Below, one piece after another: positions 17,507-25,620 of a stretch of 64,000 nt of DNA; position 1 is the first letter of the stretch, and every line of letters begins with the position of its first letter. The position numbers and the translations under genes are program-made. This DNA comes from an uncultured Hyphomonas sp. Its GTDB lineage: Bacteria; Pseudomonadota; Alphaproteobacteria; Caulobacterales; Hyphomonadaceae. Under the pieces are notes generated by a model, which did not search any database, was not told the DNA's origin, and saw only the letters and a list, made by a program, of their open reading frames with translations. The stretch covers positions 3,100,001-3,164,000 of the forward strand of contig NZ_OY782759.1 in assembly GCF_963678195.1 (NCBI RefSeq). The letters run 5' to 3'.

Positions 17507-18503
17507 GGCCGCAATTTTGCGCTGGCTGGCGGTTTGTTTCACCGGGCTTTCCGCCTGGCTGATAGCGGCTGCGCCTGCGGCGGCGCATGAAGTCCGCCCG
17601 GCCTATCTGGAAGTGATCGAAACGGCCCCCGGCACATATGAGGTGACCTGGAAACAACCGGTGCTGGATGGCCGCCGCCTGAAGATCGACCCGGTCTTCC
17701 CGGAAGCCTGCGCGCGCGAAGGCGAATATGTCGCCTCGCCCGGCGGCACGCTGGTGCAGCGCTGGACCACGCATTGCGATCTCAGCCGGGGCGAGATCCG
17801 GATCGACGGACTGGAACGTACACTGACAGATGCCTTCGTGCGGATCGACCGGCTCGAAGGGGATGACATCGGCGCGGTCCTGCGCCCGGCAACGCCCGTC
17901 CTTGACCTGACCGTGCCGACCGGTGCGCCGGTGGCCACCTATTTCCGGATCGGAGTGGAGCACATCATTTTCGGGTGGGACCACCTGCTCTTTGTGCTGG
18001 GCATGGTGCTGCTGGTGCGCCCGCGCCAATTGCTGCTGACACTGACAGCGTTCACGGTGGCGCACTCGATTACGCTGGCCGCAGCCACGCTGGGCGGCAT
18101 CACCCTGCCTGGGCCGCCGGTAGAAATCACTATCGCGATGAGCATTGCCCTGCTGGGGGCCGAAGCCATGCACCGGATCAAGGGCTGGAACACGCTGAGC
18201 CAGCGCATTCCGTGGGCCATCGCTTTCGGATTCGGCTTGATCCACGGCTTCGGTTTCGCCGGGGCGCTCGCGGAAATCGGCCTGCCCAAGGGCGCCGAAG
18301 CCATGGCGCTGCTGCTGTTCAATGTCGGCGTTGAGGCCGGTCAGATCCTGTTCGTCAGCGTACTGCTGGCGGGGGCGTTCATCGTCCACCGGCTGGCGGC
18401 AAAACGCATGGTGGCGCTACGGGCCGTGCTGGCCTATTTCATCGGCTTCATGGGCAGCTACTGGGCCATCGAACGGATCGCCGGCGCCTTTCTCGGCATC
18501 TGA
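17496..18503 (+). CDS. HupE/UreJ family membrane protein
   Basis: A 335-residue protein that starts inside the end of the isomerase gene (11-bp overlap). It has a Sec signal (LAVCFTGLSAWLIAAAPAAAH), a periplasmic domain of about 120 residues (HEVRPAYLEVIE...), then six probable membrane helices beginning at YFRIGVEHIIFGWDHLLFV. That His/Asp-rich segment is the HupE/UreJ signature, and HGFGFAGAL and LFNVGVEAGQ also match. Relatives are linked to nickel or cobalt uptake for hydrogenase and urease, but no such metalloenzyme is encoded here, so metal transport for another purpose, perhaps the PHP-like partner, is an inference. It is convergent with the TauE gene, 5 bp apart. Confidence 0.88.
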   Translation: MPNRAAILRWLAVCFTGLSAWLIAAAPAAAHEVRPAYLEVIETAPGTYEVTWKQPVLDGRRLKIDPVFPEACAREGEYVASPGGTLVQRWTTHCDLSRGEIRIDGLERTLTDAFVRIDRLEGDDIGAVLRPATPVLDLTVPTGAPVATYFRIGVEHIIFGWDHLLFVLGMVLLVRPRQLLLTLTAFTVAHSITLAAATLGGITLPGPPVEITIAMSIALLGAEAMHRIKGWNTLSQRIPWAIAFGFGLIHGFGFAGALAEIGLPKGAEAMALLLFNVGVEAGQILFVSVLLAGAFIVHRLAAKRMVALRAVLAYFIGFMGSYWAIERIAGAFLGI

Positions 18504-18508
18504 CCTGC

Positions 18509-19333
18509 TTAGAAGCCCAGCGCCTTCCACAACATGCGCGCGGCTACGACGGCCAGCAGGATGGCGAACATCCGGCGCAGGCGCGCGGCATCCAGCTTGT
18601 GCGCCAGAGACGCCCCGACCGGGGCCATGGTGACGGTAAACAGCGAGATCAGCGCAAACGCCGCCAGGTTCACATGGCCGAGCGAGAATGGCGGCAGCCC
18701 TTCCCGTCCCCAGCCAATGACAATTGCGGTGATCGCCGAAGGAAGGCCGATGGCCACGCCCCAGCCGGCTGCGGTCGCCACGGCTTGATGGATCGGTCGG
18801 CCATACAGCGTCATGAGGCTGACGCCGAACGTGCCCCCGCCGATCCCCATCAGGGCCGACAGCGCCCCAACGGCCATGCCGAGCACACTCCTCAGCGGCC
18901 CCTTCGGCATCTCGTCAGCCAGGCGCCATGTCGGACGGCCGAAGAACAGTTGCGCCGACAGGACAAAGGCCAGCGAACCGAAAATGCCGAGCAGTGCCCG
19001 TTTCGACAGGAAACCGGTCAGCGACATTCCCGCCAGCGCGCCCAGCATGATCCAGGGCGCCCAGCCCCGGATGATCGACCAGTCGACGGCGCCATGGCTG
19101 TTATGGGCGCTGACGCTGCGCGCCGAGGTGAGGATGATCGTCGCCAGAGAGGTCGATACGGCCACATGCATCGCCGTCTCGCCATAGCCCATGGCATCGA
19201 ACAGGAAGTACAGGACCGGCACGATGATCGCTCCGCCGCCAATGCCGAACAGGCCTGCGGCCAGACCGGCGGCCGCCCCCGCCAGCGCCAATGCCACCAG
19301 CAACGGACCATACTGAACGGCCAGTTCCATCAT
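18509..19333 (-). CDS. TauE/SafE family anion exporter
   Basis: A 274-residue, eight-helix membrane protein of the TauE/SafE family, whose members export sulfite, sulfoacetate or related anions. Two repeated halves are visible: GAAAGLAAGLFGIGGGAIIVPVL near residue 20 and VGALSALMGIGGGTFGVSLM near 155. The paired GIGGG motifs are the family signature. The start at 19333 follows GGGAGGAAAAAC; the next codon is also ATG. There is no sulfur-oxidation or taurine gene beside it, so the substrate is unknown. Upstream, 278 bp without a gene separate it from the divergent TadG-like gene. Confidence 0.88.
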   Translation of the reverse strand: MMELAVQYGPLLVALALAGAAAGLAAGLFGIGGGAIIVPVLYFLFDAMGYGETAMHVAVSTSLATIILTSARSVSAHNSHGAVDWSIIRGWAPWIMLGALAGMSLTGFLSKRALLGIFGSLAFVLSAQLFFGRPTWRLADEMPKGPLRSVLGMAVGALSALMGIGGGTFGVSLMTLYGRPIHQAVATAAGWGVAIGLPSAITAIVIGWGREGLPPFSLGHVNLAAFALISLFTVTMAPVGASLAHKLDAARLRRMFAILLAVVAARMLWKALGF

Positions 19334-19611
19334 GTTTTTCCTCCCGCATGGCCCGCCAGAGGCGTCGCAGCCCCAAGTAAAGACTCTTTTTCCATGCAGG
19401 CTGTTTGCACGAGCAAGCAGGCCAAGGCCAGCCTGAACCGCTGCGTTCTGTTGCAGGCGTTACGCAGCCTGGCGCGTTAATCAGACCGGTCTGCGCCGCA
19501 AAACCTTACCGGATACTTGCACCGCATAAGGAAATTCGACCGCTTTCTTAGCCCGGCAGAAACGTTAATCGTCCATAACCTATCCCGGGTGTGTGCAATC
19601 GGGACAAGCTC

Positions 19612-20964
19612 ATGTTGAACAAGCTGACCTCTTGGAAAAAAAATCGCGAAGGCAATGTCGCGATCATTCTGGCGATCGCGATCGTGCCGATTCTTGTGCT
19701 GGTCGGCATCGCAGTCGACCTGCAGAATACCAATACGAGCCGCCAGTTCATCCAGTACACATTGGACAATGCCGTGATTGCCGGTTCGCGGGAAATGCAG
19801 GCCGGTAAGTCCAAAGCGCAAATCAACGCATATATCAACGACTTCGTCGACGGAGTGGTGAAGGCCAAGAATTACGCCGTTTCCTGCAAGCCGGTCGAAG
19901 TGGTCTACACGGAAAGCAGCCAGGACATCAACGCGACGATCGAGTGCCAGCAGGAAACCACGCTGACCGAACTGATCGGATATCACTATCTGGATTTTGC
20001 CGTCACGTCCGGCTCCACCTACGGGATCGGCAAGGTCGACGTGTCCTTCGTTTTCGACATCTCAGGCTCGATGGGCTGGGACGGCAAGATGGGCGCGCTG
20101 AAGGATGCAGCCGAAGATGCTGTCGATGTGCTCCTGCCGACAGGCGACGCCGCCGACATGGGCGACGTGCGGATCGCAATGGTGTCCTATTCGGACTATC
20201 TGGATGCTGGCGACTATTTCCAGAAGGTCACCAATAAAAGCCCGACGCGGACCTATTCCGAAACTTACACAACACGCGAACGTGTTTGTGTGTATCCGAC
20301 CCGTTGGGGATGCTGGCGGTATCAATACCAGGACGTCGAGCACACGATGACCAAGAAAATCACCAATACGTGCGTGAAAGAACGTCGTGGATCCGAGACC
20401 TATACTGACGAAAAACCAGGCCCATTCGCATGGATTGAAGCTGTGGATGCCGAGTATGATTCGTACCGCAACCGCTGGAATGTGGATAGCTGCAACCCGA
20501 TCGGACCTCTTCCGCTGACCGACAACCGTCACAAACTGAAAACCTACATCAATGGCCTGAATGCCAATGGCGGCACCGCCGGCCACATCGGTATCGCCTG
20601 GGGCTGGTATGCGATCTCTCCCAAATGGCACAGCGTCTGGCCGTCGGCTTCCGACCCGCTCGACTATGACGAGCCGGATTCGGCCAAAGCCATGATCATC
20701 ATGACGGATGGTGACTTCCTCAACTGGCACAATAATGGCGAAGGCAGTTCCTTCGACCAGGCCAAGGTACTCTGCGACAACATCAAGGAAGAAGGTGTGC
20801 GGTTGTACACCGTGGCCTTCCAGGCACCGAACCAGGGTAAGCAGATCCTGGAATACTGCGCATCGGGTACAGAGTTCGCATTCAAGGCGGAAAGCGCCGA
20901 CGAACTGACCGACGCCTATACCAAGATTGCCCAATCCATTTCGGACCTGCGCATTACCTATTGA
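19612..20964 (+). CDS. TadG-like pilus-assembly protein with von Willebrand A domain
   Basis: The 450-residue protein has the TadE/TadG N-terminus: a basic lead, GNVAIILAIAIVPILVLVGIAVDL (membrane helix, about residues 14-37), then the ALDNA-like segment YTLDNAVIAGS. From residue 145 a von Willebrand A domain starts SFVFDISGSMGWDGKM, with the DxSxS metal-binding motif, and IIMTDGDFLNW is its later Asp motif. Between the two halves (about 215-300) lies a Tyr/Arg/Cys-rich insertion. TadG-type proteins take part in Flp pilus assembly at the envelope, but no other tad/cpa gene lies here. ATG 19612 has only a weak site; GC and codon use look lower and less biased than in neighbours. Confidence 0.85.
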   Translation: MLNKLTSWKKNREGNVAIILAIAIVPILVLVGIAVDLQNTNTSRQFIQYTLDNAVIAGSREMQAGKSKAQINAYINDFVDGVVKAKNYAVSCKPVEVVYTESSQDINATIECQQETTLTELIGYHYLDFAVTSGSTYGIGKVDVSFVFDISGSMGWDGKMGALKDAAEDAVDVLLPTGDAADMGDVRIAMVSYSDYLDAGDYFQKVTNKSPTRTYSETYTTRERVCVYPTRWGCWRYQYQDVEHTMTKKITNTCVKERRGSETYTDEKPGPFAWIEAVDAEYDSYRNRWNVDSCNPIGPLPLTDNRHKLKTYINGLNANGGTAGHIGIAWGWYAISPKWHSVWPSASDPLDYDEPDSAKAMIIMTDGDFLNWHNNGEGSSFDQAKVLCDNIKEEGVRLYTVAFQAPNQGKQILEYCASGTEFAFKAESADELTDAYTKIAQSISDLRITY

Positions 20965-20985
20965 TCCGGCAATTGGCGGGGCCGC

Positions 20986-22782
20986 TCAGCCGAGCGACAG
21001 CCCCGCCAGTTCCCCCTCTTCCCGCCAGCTTTTGAGAATGGCGAAATAGGGATCCGGTCCTGCCCCATAGGACGCATCCTGACGGCTCCGGTCCCCCGGC
21101 TTGCCTTCATTGTTGTAGTAACCGGGCGTACATTCTTCCAGAAACTTCTGGCGCAGCATCGCCTTCTCGATGATCGTGTCGACCCAGGCCTGCTCGGCCT
21201 CCCCGGTCAGCTCGAACCGCCCGGCCTGACGTGCCCTGGTTTCCGACAGCGTATAACCGATCTGCACGGCCTGTTCGGCCAGCAGGTGCGGATAGTTCGC
21301 CGTGAACCCGGCCTGTCCCGGCCCCATCACGAACAGATTGGGGAATCCGTGCACGAACATGCCGTGCAGGCTACGCATCCCCTCCCCCCAGACCTCGGCC
21401 AGTGACACGCCCTGCTTGCCGACGGGATTGTATCCCGCCCGGCGGGTGTAATCGGTGCCCACCTCGAACCCGGTCGCATAGATCAGGCAGTCGACCTTGT
21501 ATTCCTTGCCCTTCACGACCACACCGTGTTCGGTGATGGCGTCGACACCCTGGCCTTCGGTATCCACCAGCGTGACATTCTCCCGGTTGAATGCCGCAAG
21601 ATAGTCATCGTGGAAACAGGGCCGCTTGCAGAACTGCCGGTACCAGGGCTTCAGAGCCTCGGCTGTCGCGGGGTCTTTCACGATTTCGTCGACCCGGCCG
21701 CGCACCTGCTCCATTTTCTTGAAATCGGCAAGCTCTGCCAGCTCTGACAGTTTCTCCGGCGACAGCTCCTTATTGCCTTCCTGCGTCGCAATGTGCAGCA
21801 GGTTACGGATAATGTCCGTCCACCCATCCTGCACCATGTCGACGGGGGCAAACCCGCCAGAGACAAGCGTATTGAAATTCTCCATCCGTGCCTTCTGCCA
21901 GCCGGGCTGAAGGCTTTTCACCCATTCATCGTCCGTTGGCCGGTCGCCGCGATAGTCCACCGAGGACGGCGTCCGCTGGAAGACGTAGAGATGCTTTGCC
22001 CCGCGGGCGAGATGGGGCACACACTGCACCGCCGTCGCGCCGGTGCCGATGATGCCAACCACCTTGTCAGACAGTTTATCGAGGCCGCCGGCGCAATCGC
22101 CGCCCGTATATTCATAGTCCCAGCGGCTGGTGTGGAAGGAATGGCCCCTGAAGCTCTCGACGCCCGGAATGCCCGGCAGTTTCGGCCGGTTCAGCGGGCC
22201 ATTCGACATGACCACATACTGCGCGGTGAAGTCATCGCCGCGATTGGTCAGCACCTGCCAGGCGTTCTTGTCCTCGACCCAGTTGAGGCCCGTAATCTCC
22301 GTCCCCAGAAGAGCATTTCGGTAGAGGTCATAGTGCCGGGCGATCCGGCGCGAATGTTCCAGTATCTCCGGCGCGCGGGAGTATTTCTCCACCGGCATGT
22401 AACCGGTCTCCTCCAGCAGCGGCAGATAGATATAGCTCTCGATGTCACAGGCTGCGCCGGGATAGCGGTTCCAGTACCAGGTGCCGCCGAAATCGCCGCC
22501 CTTCTCCACCATACGGATGTCTTCAAACCCGGCCTCGCGCAGCTTTCCCGCTGCAAGCAGGCCACCAAAGCCGCCGCCGATAACGCAAACTTCCACATGA
22601 TCCGTCACCGGATCGCGGGGCTCGAAGTCGCAGTACGGGTCATCGATATAGTGGGCGAAGTCGCCCGCCATGTTCACATACTGGTCGTTGCCTTCGGCGC
22701 GCAGACGCTTGTCGCGTTCGGCGCGATACTTGTCGCGCAGGGCGTCCGGATCAAACGCCTCAGGCCGTGCATCATCTGCCAT
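20986..22782 (-). CDS. Flavin-containing Baeyer-Villiger-type monooxygenase
   Basis: A FAD/NADPH monooxygenase of 598 residues that inserts one oxygen atom into ketones, giving esters or lactones. The FAD-binding Rossmann motif CVIGGGFGGLLAAG begins near residue 66, GTWYWNRYPGAACD follows, the Baeyer-Villiger fingerprint FRGHSFHTSRW is near residue 190, and the NADPH-binding GIIGTGATAVQ comes after. ATG 22782 has GGAGGAAG a few bases upstream; the longer open frame to 22911 adds an unlikely leader. It is transcribed away from the EamA gene. Close relatives act on cyclic or steroid ketones, but substrate cannot be read here. Confidence 0.92.
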   Translation of the reverse strand: MADDARPEAFDPDALRDKYRAERDKRLRAEGNDQYVNMAGDFAHYIDDPYCDFEPRDPVTDHVEVCVIGGGFGGLLAAGKLREAGFEDIRMVEKGGDFGGTWYWNRYPGAACDIESYIYLPLLEETGYMPVEKYSRAPEILEHSRRIARHYDLYRNALLGTEITGLNWVEDKNAWQVLTNRGDDFTAQYVVMSNGPLNRPKLPGIPGVESFRGHSFHTSRWDYEYTGGDCAGGLDKLSDKVVGIIGTGATAVQCVPHLARGAKHLYVFQRTPSSVDYRGDRPTDDEWVKSLQPGWQKARMENFNTLVSGGFAPVDMVQDGWTDIIRNLLHIATQEGNKELSPEKLSELAELADFKKMEQVRGRVDEIVKDPATAEALKPWYRQFCKRPCFHDDYLAAFNRENVTLVDTEGQGVDAITEHGVVVKGKEYKVDCLIYATGFEVGTDYTRRAGYNPVGKQGVSLAEVWGEGMRSLHGMFVHGFPNLFVMGPGQAGFTANYPHLLAEQAVQIGYTLSETRARQAGRFELTGEAEQAWVDTIIEKAMLRQKFLEECTPGYYNNEGKPGDRSRQDASYGAGPDPYFAILKSWREEGELAGLSLG

Positions 22783-22976
22783 GGCCGCTTCCTCCTGATG
22801 TTTCCTCGTCCGGATCTTTTGTCCGGCTGGGGCCAGTTTACCGGAACCCGGCCGCCTGAAACAGGCTGACCCAACGCCAACCCGGGGCAGAAAACACCAA
22901 GGCCCTGCCAATACTCTGCAAGACCGGTTACTTGCCCGCTTGACGGAATACGGCGCGGCGGCGAAGGGTCCCGCGC

Positions 22977-23885
22977 ATGCGCCTGCCTCATCCGATCATT
23001 CTTGTCTGTCTTGCCGTCCTGTGCGGCTGCACGCTCGACGCCACGATGAAGGGTGTCACGCTGGGCGGCACAGGCGTGATCACCGCCACGGCCTGGCGTT
23101 ACATCCTGGCATCCGTGATCATGGTCAGCCTGTTCGTTGCGGCCCGCCGCCCGATGCCGGGGCGAAAGGCCATCCGCTTCCACACTTTGCGCTCCATCGC
23201 GCAGGTCCTGTCATCTGTGACCTTCTTCTACGCGCTGACCCAGATCACGCTCGCCGAAGCGGTGGTGATGGGCTTTACCGCCGCGCTGATGATCGCACCG
23301 ATTGCCCGCGTCCTTCTGGGCGAGCGGATGAGCCCGGTTACGGTCGGCGCCTCGCTGGTCGGTTTTGTGGGCGCCGCGATTGCCATTTCCGGTGAACCTG
23401 CCAGCGCCCCGGTCGGCGGCACCCGCCTTTATGGCATTGCGGCCATGCTGGCCTCAGCCGTCGGCTATGCGCTCAATATCGTCCTGTTGCGGATGCGCAC
23501 AAAGGAAGAGGACGCGCTGACGCTGGTCACCTTCATGAACGTGCTGCCGGTCCTGTTTCTGTTGCCCCTCCTGCCCTTTGCCGGTCCGGTGCCGGAGACC
23601 AATGCGTGGCCACTACTGTTCGGGGCAGCTGTCGCCGCTGTCGGGATCTGGTCGTTCATGACACTGGCCTATGCCCGCGCCAGGGCGCAGACGCTGGCGC
23701 CGTTCGAATATACGGGACTGATCTGGTCGTCCCTGCTCGGCTATGCCTTCTTTCAGGAGATCCCGAGCCTGCGCCTCTATGGCGGCGCGGCGATCATCAT
23801 CCTCGCCTGCCTGGTCGTGGCGTTCGAAACGCATTTCACCGCTCGCCGGGAAGCGCGCGCTGCGGCCGCGGAAATCGCGCCCTGA
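22977..23885 (+). CDS. EamA-type (DMT superfamily) transporter
   Basis: A 302-residue protein with ten probable membrane helices in two EamA repeats: the first from IILVCLAVLCGCTLDATMKG, the second from RLYGIAAMLASAVGYALNIVLL. The tenth helix (AIIILACLVVAFE) is followed by a basic, Ala-rich cytoplasmic tail. DMT exporters move amino acids, metabolites or drugs; no substrate clue is present. It is convergent with the DUF1489 gene, 3 bp apart, and divergent from the monooxygenase gene. Confidence 0.9.
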   Translation: MRLPHPIILVCLAVLCGCTLDATMKGVTLGGTGVITATAWRYILASVIMVSLFVAARRPMPGRKAIRFHTLRSIAQVLSSVTFFYALTQITLAEAVVMGFTAALMIAPIARVLLGERMSPVTVGASLVGFVGAAIAISGEPASAPVGGTRLYGIAAMLASAVGYALNIVLLRMRTKEEDALTLVTFMNVLPVLFLLPLLPFAGPVPETNAWPLLFGAAVAAVGIWSFMTLAYARARAQTLAPFEYTGLIWSSLLGYAFFQEIPSLRLYGGAAIIILACLVVAFETHFTARREARAAAAEIAP

Positions 23886-23888
23886 GGC

Positions 23889-24305
23889 TTACCAGACGCC
23901 TGCATTCTTGAGCGCCGTGTCGAGGTCAGGCGGAATGTCGAGCGCTGCCTCACCGGATTTCAGGTCGCGCGGGGCATCTTCGGGCTTCAGGTAGCGCCAG
24001 CCCTGGAAGGGGCGCTTGGCCTGCGCATAGGTGCGCACCAGCTCCGGATCGAAGACAAGGGCGCACATGTCCCGGCCCTCGGAATCCTTCTCCTGCCGGA
24101 TATCGACGATCCGCTGGCGCACGCGGATCGCGCCTTTGACGACCCAATAGATCGACCCGCCGCGCAGGATTTCTTCCGCGCGCTTTGGGAACATGCGCGT
24201 GAAGTGCATTGGATTCGGGGCGGTTTTCAGAAAGCGCGCCTGCCATCTGGCGATGTCATCGACATCTTCGGAGCCCACGCTGAGTTTCACCATGTGAATC
24301 GTCAT
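23889..24305 (-). CDS. DUF1489 family protein
   Basis: A 138-residue soluble protein matching the alphaproteobacterial DUF1489 pattern: MVKLSVGSEDVDDIARWQ at the start, GGSIYWVVKGAIRVRQ in the middle, and FQGWRYLKPEDAPRDL near the end. The family is widespread in alphaproteobacteria and its function is unknown; YWVVKG-IRVRQ resembles nucleic-acid-binding beta segments but that is speculation. Either ATG 24305 or the in-frame ATG 24293 may be the start. The neighbouring gene on the same strand ends about 40 bp upstream. Confidence 0.85.
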   Translation of the reverse strand: MTIHMVKLSVGSEDVDDIARWQARFLKTAPNPMHFTRMFPKRAEEILRGGSIYWVVKGAIRVRQRIVDIRQEKDSEGRDMCALVFDPELVRTYAQAKRPFQGWRYLKPEDAPRDLKSGEAALDIPPDLDTALKNAGVW

Positions 24306-24345
24306 GGGCCCAGTCTAGCGCGCCGCCGCGCACAGACCAAAGCCG

Positions 24346-25047
24346 CTACTGTATCAGCTGGGCGGATTCGAATTCCTGCTGGGCTTCATTGCTGGCGAAG
24401 AAGAATTCGGCGTTCACGATATTGGCCGAATAGCGCCGGTCGATCGTGCGGAAGGCCGCGCGGGCCTGCAGGTCGATCGAAAAACCGGAGACATAGCTCA
24501 TGCCCCAGCGTGGCTCTGTCCGGATGAAATAGGACTGGTCGTAGCGGGTCAGCGTGCCGCCCTCAGGGCCGGAGACCGGATGCGGCAGTGTGTAGTCGAT
24601 ACGCAGGAAGCGCTCACCCACCGGGTCCAGCCAGGCCGTCGCGGCGAGGCGCTGGGCGGCCCAGACGTCGAACTCCCCGTCATTGCTGGAGGGACGGTGA
24701 TGGAAGGAGACTTTCCAGGCCGCGCCCTTGTCGTCCACGGTCACTTGCGGGCCGAGGCTGGCGCGCAGATCGTCCGGAAAGAGGCGCCCGTCCGGGGCGG
24801 CCTCATTGGCCCATTCTGCAGCAACTGTGTCGAGTTCCTCGTCCTCGCCGTCCCAGGCCAGCGCCGTCCAGCGGTCCCGGCCCTTTTTGCGCGGATCGAA
24901 GCGATAGACGCGGCGGGCGTGGGAGGACTGGAGCTCCACCGTGAAGGCCGCGCGCAGCGTGGTCGGTGCCTCCGTCGCTTCGAGCGCGGTGTTCATCGGG
25001 CCCGATCCTGTGGCCAGTGTGAAGGTGAGCAACCAGGCGAGAAACAT
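24346..25047 (-). CDS. Secreted protein of unknown function
   Basis: A 233-residue protein with a short hydrophobic N-terminus (MFLAWLLTFTLATGSG), probably a signal peptide. The rest is a soluble beta-rich domain: LRAAFTVELQSSHARRVYRFDP, WTALAWDGEDEELD, FLRIDYTLPHPVSG and AFRTIDRRYSANIVNAEF. It has no Cys and no recognisable catalytic motif. It probably lies in the periplasm. Downstream is the DUF1489 gene on the same strand with a 40-bp gap, so they may be co-transcribed; 138 bp upstream separate it from fur. Confidence 0.72.
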   Translation of the reverse strand: MFLAWLLTFTLATGSGPMNTALEATEAPTTLRAAFTVELQSSHARRVYRFDPRKKGRDRWTALAWDGEDEELDTVAAEWANEAAPDGRLFPDDLRASLGPQVTVDDKGAAWKVSFHHRPSSNDGEFDVWAAQRLAATAWLDPVGERFLRIDYTLPHPVSGPEGGTLTRYDQSYFIRTEPRWGMSYVSGFSIDLQARAAFRTIDRRYSANIVNAEFFFASNEAQQEFESAQLIQ

Positions 25048-25185
25048 GACGGCGAAGCAATCCTCCAGGCAGGGTTAGGCCCGGATTACGGCATCACTAC
25101 GGCAGACAAAGCCGGACCAAACCATGACCAGGGCGGATCACAGCATGCGCCAGCAATGATTTACGTGAGTTGAACGGAGCTCCGC

Positions 25186-25605
25186 TCAGTCCTTGTCGTC
25201 ATCCTTCAGCGGGACGCCGTAAAGTTCCAGCCGGTGATCGACCAGCCGGAAGCCCAGCCGCTTCGCGATCAGCTCCTGCAGCTCCTCGATTTCCTCTGAG
25301 TGGAATTCGACCACTTCCCCGGTCCGGACATTGATCAAATGATCGTGGTGCTCGTCCGGCACCTCTTCGTAGCGGGCGCGGCCATCGCGGAAATCGTGGG
25401 CCTGAATGATGCCGGCATCTTCGAACAGTTTTACGGTGCGGTAGACCGTGGCCAGCGAGATGGAGGCGTCCTGGGCATTGGCCCGGCGGTGCAGTTCTTC
25501 GGCGTCGGGGTGGTCCGTCGCGGTCGAGAGAACGCGGGCAATCACGCGGCGGGGCTCCGTCATGCGGAGACCCTTCTCAACGCAGAGTTTTTCGAGTCGA
25601 TCCAT
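25186..25605 (-). CDS. fur: Fur family metal-responsive repressor
   Basis: A 139-residue regulator. The winged-helix domain contains RRVIARVLSTATDHPDAEELHRRAN and SLATVYRTVKLFEDAGII. The metal-binding dimerisation domain has HHDHLINVRTGEVVEFHSEEIEELQ, with the expected His and Glu ligands. It lacks the C-terminal CxxC structural zinc motifs of E. coli Fur, as is usual in alphaproteobacteria, where members may sense iron or manganese (Mur). It is the last gene of the tsaB-rimI series and begins 15 bp after the YcaQ-type gene. Confidence 0.92.
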   Translation of the reverse strand: MDRLEKLCVEKGLRMTEPRRVIARVLSTATDHPDAEELHRRANAQDASISLATVYRTVKLFEDAGIIQAHDFRDGRARYEEVPDEHHDHLINVRTGEVVEFHSEEIEELQELIAKRLGFRLVDHRLELYGVPLKDDDKD

Positions 25606-25620
25606 GTTACGTATTTGCCC

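Noticed and set aside
25048-25185. Possible small RNA or attenuator upstream of the gene at 24346-25047 (downstream of fur)
   Set aside because: No stable hairpin with a T-run or conserved leader was visible in the 138-bp gap.
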